Shown: piece by piece, positions 50,284-59,506 of the stretch | Numbering within the stretch: the stretch's first letter is position 1 | How the letters are laid out: every line of letters begins with the position of its first letter | DNA from: Bacteriovoracaceae bacterium UBA6144 | GTDB taxonomy: Bacteria > Bdellovibrionota > Bacteriovoracia > Bacteriovoracales > Bacteriovoracaceae | Assembly: GCA_002435705.1 (NCBI GenBank) | Contig: DIVA01000052.1 | Location: 62,001 to 126,000, forward strand | DNA length: 64,000 bases | Direction: 5' to 3' | Program-made: the position numbers and the translations under genes | Notes under the pieces: generated by a model | Told to the model about the DNA's origin: nothing | The model's input: the letters and a program-made list of their open reading frames with translations, nothing else | Databases searched by the model: none

Positions 50284-52967
50284 GACTCAATGATACGAAT
50301 GATCCCAAGACCCCCATCGATCTCAATCATTTGTCCCTCTTTTATCTTTTGAGTGACTCCAGGAACCGACACAATTGTGGGGATCCCAAATTTTCTGCCA
50401 GTGATCGCCGTGTGGGAGAGCATCGACCCTCGCTCCACCACCATCCCTTTGGAGGCGAGCATCAGAAAAAGCCACCCTGGATCTGTTTCTTTGGCGATCA
50501 AAATATCACCATCAAACATTTTTTCTACTTTTTGTGGATCAAGCACAATCCGCGCACGGCCTCGAACAATCCCAGGGCTAGATCCCAACCCCTTGAGTGT
50601 TGTTGCATCTTCTTGGATTTCTGGTTTTATGAGGACCTGCTGATAAAGCGCTCCATTTGTGGTGATATCCATGGGGAGATCCACTTTTTCATGGGCTGCA
50701 AATTCTTGTCTTCTCAGATGAATGATCTCTTTTAAATTGGTTTGAAGACTCGATCCCTCAATCAATCCAAAAACTTCATCTACGTGAAGAAAAAAGATGT
50801 CACTGGTATCTTGAATGACTCCAGCGTCTTTGAAATGGAGAGCGATGCGATTAAAGATACGTTTAGAAAAGCCAAACAGTTCTGAACGGCAGTAGCGGGT
50901 ATCTTCACGGTTTTGAATAAAACCTCTGAGACGCCAAAACTGAAAGCGCAGGATGGCGCGCTTAAAGGGGGAGAAGCGTAGTTTTTTAGCCAGTAGAGCT
51001 TCACCCTCTTCTCGGCGTTTTAATTCATCTTCTAGTATTTTTTCAACTGTCAAATTTTGAGAAAGGTAGTTTTTGATAATTTGAATGAGTTGAACCGGAT
51101 CATCTCTCAGGCTTTTTTGTTCCAGCTTTAATTCCTGTAGGCCCCGGTCTCCAAAATGATACAGGTGATGCTCGATTTTTTCTTTCAGATGGCTGAAGGC
51201 ATTGTCTTGGTAAATTCTATTCCATATGAAACTCTGATCTTCGGACTCAAAGAGTTGCAAGAGTAATGGGTCTTTTTTTACGAATTCACTCAGTGAGACA
51301 CCATTGTACATGATCTCAACGCTCTTAAAATTATGACCTCCGCACAGGAGGTTACTCATGAGTTGAGGATCATGTATTTTCCATGATTTCATGAGAAATT
51401 CTGTCACATGGTAGGCGGTCGGCAGGTGAGTGTCATTGAGGAGAGTGATCCACCACTTGACGCCTACATCCTGCCATAATTGACGGTAGAGACTCATGCA
51501 TTCAAAGCTTGAAAGTTCTTTAAAGTCTTTGCCTCTTAGTGGCTTGAAACGTTCTTCCCACCACATCAAGAATCGATTCACGTCTCTTTGATTGGTCAGG
51601 TAGCGCCAACTAATCAGCGCCAGTCCAAAGAGCGTGTAGCGAATAGAACCCAGACCTTTAATAAATTTTTTAAACTGACCTAGTCCTTGATCAATATGAA
51701 AGGAGCCAGAAAACCCCATCATGTCTTCCCATTGCTTTTTAAAAAAGATAAAAAGCGGACTCAGTGAGTGCAGGCGATAGAAACTTGAAAGATTGTAATA
51801 AATTTTACCATGCAGATAACCCACCATATGGTCGAGATGCTCAATGTTTTGCATGATAATTTTTTCAGGAACACCCAGGGCCCGATAGCAGTCGATAAAT
51901 ATGATACGGTAGAAGTCTTGAGCAAAAGAAAAGGTCAAGGGGGTGCTGGTCCCAGGAAAACTTTCAGACACATTGGCACTTGTCCAAACGATCACGCTTT
52001 GTTCACTAAACTGAATAGGGCGAGATTGTAAAATATAAATCCTCTCATCTACCAGACACCCCTCAATGTCTTGGGGGGAAGCAAAAATCTTTTCAATTTT
52101 TTTGCCCATCTCACACAGCTTAAGTAGTTGGGCGTCGGTTAGGACCGGAGCCGTTTTTAGATCTGCCGGAGTAGGCTTTTCTATGATGCCTTCACCCTTC
52201 AAATCATCGTGGGTGAGATAGGTCTCTTTCGTTACCACTTTTTTCTGAATAAAATTATTATTGGTTTTAATAAAATAATGATCTGTCTCGACCTTCTCTT
52301 GAACCACTCCTTCGCCCACACCGAGGCCTGCAACGATGAGGGTTTTTTTCTCTAGGGTGTTTGGGTCACAGGTGAACATGACAAAAGATTTCTCTGCAAA
52401 TATCATCTCTTGTATCCCCACCGCGACAGTGAAATCAAAAAGATCAATCCCTTGCGTATGACGATAGGTCAAAACTTGAGGGCTAAAACCAGAGGCAAAA
52501 CAGTCTTTTATGCGACTCAGAAGACTTTCTTTTTTTACATACAAAAAAGATTCACTCATTCCCGCAAAGGCATGGAGAACGGAGTCTTCGCTGTGGTCAC
52601 GATTTTGAGATATCATCGAAGAGCGCACAGAAACCAGAGTGCCTGGCTTAAAGAGTTGATCAAATTTCTGGTGGAGAAGTTGGCTGAAGTCCTGAGGAAA
52701 CTCAATATTTGAAATGAGTGAGTGGAGCTTGTGGCTTGCATCTTTTATACTTTGATCCGACTGCCAGTCAGTAGCCGCCAGAAGCTCTCGGAAGTCTTTT
52801 TGGAGATGACTCACTAGCTGTTTAAATACTTCTCCAGTGAGGCAAAAAAATGGAGGTACGGGTAATCCTGCTCGGGCCATAACCGATTGTTTCTGAAATT
52901 TTCCACCGACTTCTTCATCATGGAGTTTGTCACTTGAGAGCTTAAGGTGTCCGGCGGAGAGCTTCAT
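50280..52967 (-). CDS. PEP-synthase / rifampin-phosphotransferase-like protein
   Basis: An 895-residue protein with the domain set of dikinases. There is an N-terminal ATP-grasp region (FQKQSVMARAGLPVPPFFCL, SVRSSMISQNRDHSED, IEGCLVDERIYILQSRPIQ). A helical middle part follows at about 330-780. The C-terminal swivelling phosphohistidine domain contains VERGSMLSHTAITGRKFGIP, with His852. There is no C-terminal PEP/pyruvate TIM barrel, so it is closer to rifampin phosphotransferase than to PpsA. It may phosphorylate a pathway intermediate. Overlaps neighbours by four bases on each side. Confidence 0.82.
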   Translation of the reverse strand: MKLSAGHLKLSSDKLHDEEVGGKFQKQSVMARAGLPVPPFFCLTGEVFKQLVSHLQKDFRELLAATDWQSDQSIKDASHKLHSLISNIEFPQDFSQLLHQKFDQLFKPGTLVSVRSSMISQNRDHSEDSVLHAFAGMSESFLYVKKESLLSRIKDCFASGFSPQVLTYRHTQGIDLFDFTVAVGIQEMIFAEKSFVMFTCDPNTLEKKTLIVAGLGVGEGVVQEKVETDHYFIKTNNNFIQKKVVTKETYLTHDDLKGEGIIEKPTPADLKTAPVLTDAQLLKLCEMGKKIEKIFASPQDIEGCLVDERIYILQSRPIQFSEQSVIVWTSANVSESFPGTSTPLTFSFAQDFYRIIFIDCYRALGVPEKIIMQNIEHLDHMVGYLHGKIYYNLSSFYRLHSLSPLFIFFKKQWEDMMGFSGSFHIDQGLGQFKKFIKGLGSIRYTLFGLALISWRYLTNQRDVNRFLMWWEERFKPLRGKDFKELSSFECMSLYRQLWQDVGVKWWITLLNDTHLPTAYHVTEFLMKSWKIHDPQLMSNLLCGGHNFKSVEIMYNGVSLSEFVKKDPLLLQLFESEDQSFIWNRIYQDNAFSHLKEKIEHHLYHFGDRGLQELKLEQKSLRDDPVQLIQIIKNYLSQNLTVEKILEDELKRREEGEALLAKKLRFSPFKRAILRFQFWRLRGFIQNREDTRYCRSELFGFSKRIFNRIALHFKDAGVIQDTSDIFFLHVDEVFGLIEGSSLQTNLKEIIHLRRQEFAAHEKVDLPMDITTNGALYQQVLIKPEIQEDATTLKGLGSSPGIVRGRARIVLDPQKVEKMFDGDILIAKETDPGWLFLMLASKGMVVERGSMLSHTAITGRKFGIPTIVSVPGVTQKIKEGQMIEIDGGLGIIRIIES

Positions 52968-53893
52968 GGATGGCCTCTGGAGAGTGATTGTGCAAGTGGC
53001 TTGAGCTTCCCGATTGAATCGATAGCTTTAAACTCAGGGTATAGACTGATTAATTTTTCAGTGTCCATCGTTTGATTTTGACCAATCAGTTGCAGTTTTG
53101 TTGCCAGTGACTTCGGGCCCACTAGTTTTGTGACAGCAATAAAGAGCTTCACTGGAATGCTTCGGCGATGATGAAAGTTACCAAAGAGTGAATAGATTTC
53201 TTTGAGACTTATGCTTTGCGGGTAAGCGACATTTAAAACCATGGACTTCTCTAGATTGAGACCCAAAAGTATCAAGCGTACATAATCTTCTACGAGGATG
53301 TAACTGTATCGCTGTTCTCCGTTCCCCAATAAAACACCTTTTTGGAACTGCTGATAAATTTTGGGAAGTGTTTCTGTTTCACGCGGATCAAATAAAAAGC
53401 GTGGTCTAAAAATGTGATAAGGGATCTGTGCATTTGTTGCAAAGTTCACTACGAGTTCTTCAGCCTCTCGTCTGGTGTGGGCGAGGTTGGTTTGCGGGGC
53501 AGTTTGAGCTTCTTCGCTAACATTCAAAAAAGGTCCTTGGCCGTAGACTGACATGGATGAGCCCAGAAATATTTTTTTTATCCGATTCTGACCTGCAGTT
53601 AATATATTTTTGAGTCCATGAACATTGGTTTTTCTCAATGTTTCAAGATCTCGTGCTTTATGTTGATGGGCGAAGTGAAATAAAAAACTATTCTGTGAAA
53701 AGAGATCAGCGGGGATCGATTGAGTCAGATCGCCCATGACGTAATCCACACCTGCCAGAGGCTTTGCGGGTAGTCGACGCACAAATGCCTTTATCGTATT
53801 TTGTGGATAGGCCGAGATTAACTCTTTAAGTAATGAGCTACCCACCAGACCATTCGCACCAGTTATAATGAAATGGATCGAGTGATCTACCAT
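52964..53893 (-). CDS. Extended SDR (NAD-dependent epimerase-like), active site altered
   Basis: A 309-residue protein with the nucleotide-binding motif IITGANGLVGSSLLKEL and the SDR-e features YVMGDLTQSI, GSSMSVYGQGPF and a FRPRFLFDP strand. The YxxxK active site is missing. The region aligning with YxxSKxxxEELV reads LAHTRREAEELV, so Tyr is Leu and Lys is Arg. Either it binds but does not reduce or epimerise, or it uses other residues. Sixth gene of the operon, overlapping the ICMT gene by seven bases. Confidence 0.83.
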   Translation of the reverse strand: MVDHSIHFIITGANGLVGSSLLKELISAYPQNTIKAFVRRLPAKPLAGVDYVMGDLTQSIPADLFSQNSFLFHFAHQHKARDLETLRKTNVHGLKNILTAGQNRIKKIFLGSSMSVYGQGPFLNVSEEAQTAPQTNLAHTRREAEELVVNFATNAQIPYHIFRPRFLFDPRETETLPKIYQQFQKGVLLGNGEQRYSYILVEDYVRLILLGLNLEKSMVLNVAYPQSISLKEIYSLFGNFHHRRSIPVKLFIAVTKLVGPKSLATKLQLIGQNQTMDTEKLISLYPEFKAIDSIGKLKPLAQSLSRGHP

Positions 53894-54537
53894 AGCAGGG
53901 GAATGATCCTTTTACGGTTGAGAGCATACTCGGGATATCCTTTGATTTGAAAGAGGGCCCGCTCTTCCACGAGGATGCGATAGACCACTGCAGGCACATG
54001 GATGAGCGCCCAAAACGCGAGAGTCCAATAGTTAAAAAAGAATAAACTGAAACCGAGGTGAGAGAGGATCATCCCTGTGTAGGCCGGATGGCGCACAAAT
54101 CGGTAGGGACCCTGACTGATGATTCGATGTTCTGATTGAACACGGACTCTGTGCGAGTAGAACTGACCCAACTGTCGAATGGCGACTAAACGAAAGATAA
54201 TGGCGAGAACAAAGAGGGTGAAGCCTATAGCGTGCAGGAGATGTAATTCTAAAAATAATCCTGAAAAGTAGAGCCCAGACAAAACAACCAGTGCACGTGA
54301 GAATGCGTAGAGTTCAAGTGAAAACGAATCAATTTGAGTCTTCTCCTGACCGATTTCTTTGGTAGCAACCTTGGACTCTAAAACAATCCACAAGAGGTAG
54401 AGTCCCACAAAAACCAGTGTAGGAATAAAGAGAGTGCTTCCTTGAAGTTCTTGAGCACGCAGATAAGTCAGCCCAGAAATAGAGCCTAGAAACAAAACGG
54501 AGAGCAGGATGGGCAAGAAACCTTGAAAATGTCGCAT
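53887..54537 (-). CDS. ICMT-family integral membrane methyltransferase (1)
   Basis: A 216-residue membrane protein with five to six helices and the isoprenylcysteine-methyltransferase-type signature SEHRIISQGPYRFVRHPAYT, then GMILSHLG and RILVEERALFQIKGYPEYA. The RHPxYxG and EEr motifs bind SAM and shape the active site. Bacterial relatives methylate alkylresorcinols, quinones or other lipids. It has a paralogue directly upstream, nine bases away, which suggests two methylations or a heteromer. Confidence 0.86.
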   Translation of the reverse strand: MRHFQGFLPILLSVLFLGSISGLTYLRAQELQGSTLFIPTLVFVGLYLLWIVLESKVATKEIGQEKTQIDSFSLELYAFSRALVVLSGLYFSGLFLELHLLHAIGFTLFVLAIIFRLVAIRQLGQFYSHRVRVQSEHRIISQGPYRFVRHPAYTGMILSHLGFSLFFFNYWTLAFWALIHVPAVVYRILVEERALFQIKGYPEYALNRKRIIPLLW

Positions 54538-54546
54538 GAACTTCTC

Positions 54547-55209
54547 CTACCAAATAAAAGGGATCATTTTGAAGCGAGTCTGCTTCGCGTATTCTTTGTA
54601 TCTATTATCCTGCATGAGCAGTTTTTCTTCTAGCTGAATTCTCAAGATGACTACTCCCAGCCAAAGGCATAGAAAGAGCAAGGAAAAGCGGTTGAGGAAT
54701 ATCAAGCTGACACCAGCGTGAATAAAAAATGTTCCGCTATAGGCGCCATGGCGAATAACTGAGTACATCCCGCGGTCATGCAGATGTGTTCCAATCTCAC
54801 GGATTCGATGCCCATAATGAGGTCCCAAATCTTTGATACTCTTGCCTCTGACAAAAAATCCTAAAAGCATGATGCCGTAACCAATGCTCGCCACTATCAG
54901 GTAGTATTCAGAAGCGATAAGTTGGTTGGCCAAACCGAGGCACGAAGCTAGAAGTGAGATCTTGATGAGAGCGGCAAGTTCCATGGTATTTTTGTCATAA
55001 TCCAGACTTGCGCTCTTGTTCATCTCATTGACTGAAATTTTTGACTCAAAACTCATATAAAAGACATAACTCACCACAGTCAAAAGTTGGATCACTAAAA
55101 AACTCACAGGCCGTGGGATGAGAAACTGTTTGATACTAACAAATCCTAAAAAAATCAGCCCGAAAATGGTGAAAAGTAAGGGAGAGAGCTTAATTAATTT
55201 ATCTTTCAT
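54547..55209 (-). CDS. ICMT-family integral membrane methyltransferase (2)
   Basis: A 220-residue paralogue of the next gene, with the same layout: several helices, then HLHDRGMYSVIRHGAYSGTF and LEEKLLMQDNRYKEYAKQTR, ending KMIPFIW where the other ends RIIPLLW. The usual RHPxYxG reads RHGAYSG here, a change at the Pro. The pair probably arose by tandem duplication and diverged. It overlaps the AMP-ligase-like gene by four bases. Confidence 0.84.
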   Translation of the reverse strand: MKDKLIKLSPLLFTIFGLIFLGFVSIKQFLIPRPVSFLVIQLLTVVSYVFYMSFESKISVNEMNKSASLDYDKNTMELAALIKISLLASCLGLANQLIASEYYLIVASIGYGIMLLGFFVRGKSIKDLGPHYGHRIREIGTHLHDRGMYSVIRHGAYSGTFFIHAGVSLIFLNRFSLLFLCLWLGVVILRIQLEEKLLMQDNRYKEYAKQTRFKMIPFIW

Positions 55210-56681
55210 TGGATCTCCTCAAAAGAGGTCTTGTAGATTTTGATGAGACTAGGGACCTTGTAGTTGGATAAATTTTGGCGAATCTTTTCAGCAATCTCTT
55301 TTTTGGTTAACAGAAAGTCTTTGGACACAAAAAGAGAAAGTGTTAGTTTTTCTCTCTCTCTTTCCACACTCATAAAAGCGCGTGCCATCTTAACGCCAAA
55401 AATGGTCTTACATAATTCTTCAATCTCTTTGAGATCGACCATATTGCCTAGGACTTTAGTGAAATTAAGTCTTCTGCCTAAGAAGATGATCTGATTCTGT
55501 TCGTTGAAATAAGCCAGATCTCCCGTGCGTAGCCAGCCTGAACGAAAGAGCTGATCTCGAAAAGATTCATCACCGATATATTTCGTAATCACCCCTTGAC
55601 CGCGTAAGCATATTTCTCCTGCTTTTCCTTTTGGAACTTCGAACCCTTTACTGTCCAGGATTTTAAGTTCCACTCCCGGACGCATCAGCATACCTAGGGT
55701 CGCTGGTTGCGGATCTTTGGGGTGGTTTGTAAGAATTGGCAGTGTTTCTGTGAGACCATAGCCTTGGGTGACTTTAAGGTTAAATTTTTCAGATATTTGA
55801 TTAAAGAGATGAGGAGTCAGATAACTTCCACCTGCCACAATCGTCAGGTGTGAGAGATCTCTTTTTTCTCTAAGTTTACTCGCCTCGAGGAGCATCTTTT
55901 CTAGGATGACCGGGACCACGTTCATGTGCTGAATCTCATATCGTTCGATGAGTTGCAGGATAGAGCTTAGTTTTTTATCAGAAACATAAAGCTCACAGCC
56001 TTCAAAAATAGGAAAGAGTAAGTTTGTCACAAGACCGAAAACCGGATAAGAAGGCAAAGTCAAGAGTAAGCGGTGACGAGGTTTGAAATCAAAAATACGT
56101 GCACAACTCTCGATAGCATAGAGGTAGTCTTCATAGGTATGTTCAACTCCGAGAGGAGTGGCAAATCCCTTAAAGGTCATGTGACAAGTCACAACTTGAT
56201 CATGCTCAGGAGCAGTAAGTTTGTCAGGTTTTTTAGAAGGGGTAAGGCAGTTATGAAGAAAAAACAGCTCATGGCTAAGTTCTTGGTCGCCATTCTTAAG
56301 AGTTAATACAGCTTCAAGATTTTTATGAGAGAGAAAGAAATCAGTGTGATCGATAAGAAACGAGTAGTCACAAAGTACTGTTTTAAAGTTCACAAGCTTG
56401 GCAATGTTTTTTAATTCATAGGAAGTGCAATGTGGTGCAACCGGCAGGAGTATTGCCCCGAGAGAGCTCAGTGCCAGAAAACTGATGAGCAAGTCCTTTT
56501 CACTTTCAAAAGCGACCAAGACGTAATCACGCTTTTTGATACCTTGCTTTTTCAAAAAGGTTAAAAGTTGCCTTGCTTCTAAAGAGAGATCTTCGTAGGT
56601 GGTCTCTTTTTTTTGATCCACATAATTAAAGGCCACGAGTTTTTCATGCTGACGAAAATTATGGAAGAGGCAACTTTTCAT
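55206..56681 (-). CDS. Acyl-CoA synthetase/AMP-ligase-like protein, atypical
   Basis: A 491-residue member of the ANL superfamily by its body: VTQGYGLTETLPILTNHP, GKAGEICLRGQGVITKYIGD, SGWLRTGDLAYFNEQNQIIF and LGRRLNFTKVLG. Two catalytic elements are unusual. The phosphate loop (usually TSGTTGxPKG) reads HMTFKGFATPLGVEHT at 167-182 and lacks its Lys. The C-terminal A10 Lys segment is absent: the protein ends KIYKTSFEEIQ. It may load a starter acyl group by an altered mechanism or only bind one. It overlaps both neighbours by four bases. Confidence 0.85.
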   Translation of the reverse strand: MKSCLFHNFRQHEKLVAFNYVDQKKETTYEDLSLEARQLLTFLKKQGIKKRDYVLVAFESEKDLLISFLALSSLGAILLPVAPHCTSYELKNIAKLVNFKTVLCDYSFLIDHTDFFLSHKNLEAVLTLKNGDQELSHELFFLHNCLTPSKKPDKLTAPEHDQVVTCHMTFKGFATPLGVEHTYEDYLYAIESCARIFDFKPRHRLLLTLPSYPVFGLVTNLLFPIFEGCELYVSDKKLSSILQLIERYEIQHMNVVPVILEKMLLEASKLREKRDLSHLTIVAGGSYLTPHLFNQISEKFNLKVTQGYGLTETLPILTNHPKDPQPATLGMLMRPGVELKILDSKGFEVPKGKAGEICLRGQGVITKYIGDESFRDQLFRSGWLRTGDLAYFNEQNQIIFLGRRLNFTKVLGNMVDLKEIEELCKTIFGVKMARAFMSVEREREKLTLSLFVSKDFLLTKKEIAEKIRQNLSNYKVPSLIKIYKTSFEEIQ

Positions 56682-59506
56682 TTCTCACCTCTTTGCAAGT
56701 GATAGTAATCGGGGCTGACGACTTGGGCTTTTATCTTACCTTGTCCGAAGACTCGCTCTTCGAGCATGAAGTCAACGATCACGTCGGCCACCAGAAAGTC
56801 TTCTGTTTCCGTGAGTTTGAAATTTTGCAGTTTCATCTGGAAGGGTGGCTTGACCCACTGTGCGAGGTTGATCTCTGTGGCAATCAGATTCATCTTTGAA
56901 CTCAAGGGTATTTTTTTAACCAAGTGAGCCAGTAACATTACAAACTGCCGAGTCACCTCTGCAAAATAGAGTGTTGAAGGAGTCGTGAGCCCGTTAAAGA
57001 AAGGTCCTCTCTCTTCAGAGAGTGGTAGGGTCCAAACAGTCTGGGACTCAAGGTCCAGAGTTGAAACGAGAACGTTTTCTTCGCGATGTTTGTGAGTCAA
57101 CTTTTGATTCTCTCTCGTAAAGATTTGATCAAGTTTTGGACTAAAACTGGAAAAATGAGGGAGTGCTTTCACATCCACCTTGAGAATTCCGGCCCGGACC
57201 TTGTCTTGATTGATCTCAAATTCAATAGAACCACTTTCTCTTTGGGTAAGACTTATTAAAACCGGTTTATTCTTTTCTAAAAACTTTGTAAATCTGATGG
57301 TCATCGTTTGGATCAGATAAGGTGAATCCATAAACCAGCGTAAGAGCTCTTCGCATCCATGAATGGGGAGAATGCCTGGTATATGGTCAAGGGGGTGATC
57401 AAAGAAGTATTTCTCAGTCTCATCCACCACGAGAGTAGCACTGGCACTGTGAGTTGTTTTCTGACATTTCTCCAGGAACCTCCCAAGCTTTTCCTCATGA
57501 GTATGGTCAATTTTGAGAAACATTAAAAGATTAAGGTAATCAAGTGCTATTTGTTTGTTGAGTTTACTTTGAGCAATAAGATCTTGCATCAGTTCTGATG
57601 GGCCTGACTTAAGAAGAGTTTTTTCTAATTTAAGATCTCTGAGATTAAGATGCAGTTCTTTCGTTTCAAGAAATTGATAAAATTCGAAAGCTCCTGTCGC
57701 TTCTCCCAGTTCTCTGGGGTGTCCTGTCGTTTGGGATGCCCCCAAGGTTATCTTTGCAATGGAATTGGTATTTTGCATTTGGCGCAGCCTAAGTCCCAGC
57801 ATAAAAGCCTTTTCTGGCTTCTCAACTGATCGATGGGCGATAAGCAATATAATTTCTCCCTGAGCTTGTGCTAAAAGTTCAGGAATAAGTTTTAGTGCAG
57901 AGATGAAGCAACCCTCATCCCCACTTAGAGTCATGTGATGGCCCTGAAAGTTAAACAGAATGCTTGGGTGACCACTCATCATGGATGGAAGAGTCGATGC
58001 AATAGCTTCAATACTGAGTTCTGGGTGAGTCAGGTTGAGGTGGTACTTCTTTTCAAATTCCACACTCAGCTGTCCCCCCAAATTATTGACGGCAATGCAA
58101 CTCATATTACGTTTTTCTGCTTCTTCGCTATTAGAAATGAGTTCTTGGGTCAGGTGCATCGCCCATCTCTGAAGCGGATCAATCCTCTCCTGCATCCGAG
58201 GCCCCATTCCTACATTTTTTATGACCGGTGGAGCCTGATTTAGAGATTGCGCATTGAGCGGTATGAAGTTTTGCACATAGAAAGTCGCATCTGCTTTTGG
58301 CTTTTGTTGTGATTTCTCAGTCAGCTCTGAGGTCAAAATAATGTGCGCATTTGAGCCACCAAAACCAAAAGAGGAAATACCTATCACCATCGAGTCTTTT
58401 TGTATTTTCTTGGGTGTATCAAGGATGGAAAGATTTAAGCGGCTAAGATCCTCTCTCTCGGTAATGGAAATATGAGGCAAGAGTACCTTATGCTTAATCA
58501 TGAGAACAGATTTAATCAGGGATGCCAGTCCTGAGGCAGCGAGAGTGTGGCCAATGTTGGCTTTCAGTGATCCGATGGTAAGTTTTTTATGTGGACTCGG
58601 TTTAAAGAATTGATGAAGACTTCTGCATTCTGTCTCATCTCCCAAGATGGTAGCCGTTCCATGAGCTTCAACGTAGTCTACTTGATCAGGAGATATTTTT
58701 GATTGTTGATAGGCCCGCTCATAGGCATGAAGCTGTCCAAAAAATCCCGGACTAAAAGCTGACCCTTCACTGCCGTCACTCGAGAGACCAATGCCAGCAA
58801 TTTGTGCGAGAGCATTGTGAGGCTTAAGACTTAGTGTAATTCCACAAACGGCCTCACCAAGCACAATTCCGTCAGCATTTTTATCAAAGGAATTGAGCTC
58901 TCCCTTAAGTGAAAGTGCCCCAAGTTTTGTAAATCCTCGGTAAAGAAATGAATGAAGGGAGAGATTGAGTCCTAAGACGATCACTTGGTCACACCCCTGC
59001 TGCAGGATCCCTCGCGCCAGCTCCAATGCGTAGAGCGATGAAGCACAGGCGGTATCAACCGCTAAAGCCGGCCCTTCAATACCCAAAGACTTTTGAATCA
59101 CCTTTACTTGCCGATCTAGAGCGTAACCTAAGTGCGCAGGTATGATATTGAGCTGGGCCTTGTAGAAACTGTCATCAGTCCATTCGCATGCGATGACAAG
59201 TCCCGTTCGCAGCATTTGGGAATCAGGGGGGAGTCTATTTTTTAATCTTAGACCAATGTCGATGGCCCCTTGGATTTGCCGAGGAAAAGTTTTATCTTGA
59301 GGTCTATACTTGGCTAAATGGGCGAGGTCTTGCTGGATCTTTCCATCAACCTGATGCCGATAAGTTTCTGGGTCTAGCCCCCAGTAATGAGCTAGGCTCT
59401 CTGCTTTAGTTTTTTTTCTTTGGATCAGAAGTTCCCAAAACTCTTCAAGGTTTGCGGATTCAGGAAATATTCCGTCCATGTCATGAATGTATAAGGATTG
59501 GGTCAT
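56678..59506 (-). CDS. Polyketide/lipid synthase: KS, CLF-like, double hotdog
   Basis: A 942-residue protein. A complete ketosynthase covers ~1-400 with Cys154 (DTACASSLYA), His282 (VEAHGTAT) and His320 (KANIGHT). Residues ~430-600 look like a shortened second KS or chain-length-factor domain (STLPSMMSGHPSILFNFQGH, then SGDEGCFISALKL). Two hotdog folds follow: FFDHPLDHIPGILPIHGCEE at 701-720 and YFAEVTRQFVMLLAH at 847-861, both like AfsA-type domains. The KS-CLF-DH-DH order recalls PfaC of PUFA synthases at half the size. Partner of the 59503 gene. Confidence 0.85.
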   Translation of the reverse strand: MTQSLYIHDMDGIFPESANLEEFWELLIQRKKTKAESLAHYWGLDPETYRHQVDGKIQQDLAHLAKYRPQDKTFPRQIQGAIDIGLRLKNRLPPDSQMLRTGLVIACEWTDDSFYKAQLNIIPAHLGYALDRQVKVIQKSLGIEGPALAVDTACASSLYALELARGILQQGCDQVIVLGLNLSLHSFLYRGFTKLGALSLKGELNSFDKNADGIVLGEAVCGITLSLKPHNALAQIAGIGLSSDGSEGSAFSPGFFGQLHAYERAYQQSKISPDQVDYVEAHGTATILGDETECRSLHQFFKPSPHKKLTIGSLKANIGHTLAASGLASLIKSVLMIKHKVLLPHISITEREDLSRLNLSILDTPKKIQKDSMVIGISSFGFGGSNAHIILTSELTEKSQQKPKADATFYVQNFIPLNAQSLNQAPPVIKNVGMGPRMQERIDPLQRWAMHLTQELISNSEEAEKRNMSCIAVNNLGGQLSVEFEKKYHLNLTHPELSIEAIASTLPSMMSGHPSILFNFQGHHMTLSGDEGCFISALKLIPELLAQAQGEIILLIAHRSVEKPEKAFMLGLRLRQMQNTNSIAKITLGASQTTGHPRELGEATGAFEFYQFLETKELHLNLRDLKLEKTLLKSGPSELMQDLIAQSKLNKQIALDYLNLLMFLKIDHTHEEKLGRFLEKCQKTTHSASATLVVDETEKYFFDHPLDHIPGILPIHGCEELLRWFMDSPYLIQTMTIRFTKFLEKNKPVLISLTQRESGSIEFEINQDKVRAGILKVDVKALPHFSSFSPKLDQIFTRENQKLTHKHREENVLVSTLDLESQTVWTLPLSEERGPFFNGLTTPSTLYFAEVTRQFVMLLAHLVKKIPLSSKMNLIATEINLAQWVKPPFQMKLQNFKLTETEDFLVADVIVDFMLEERVFGQGKIKAQVVSPDYYHLQRGEK

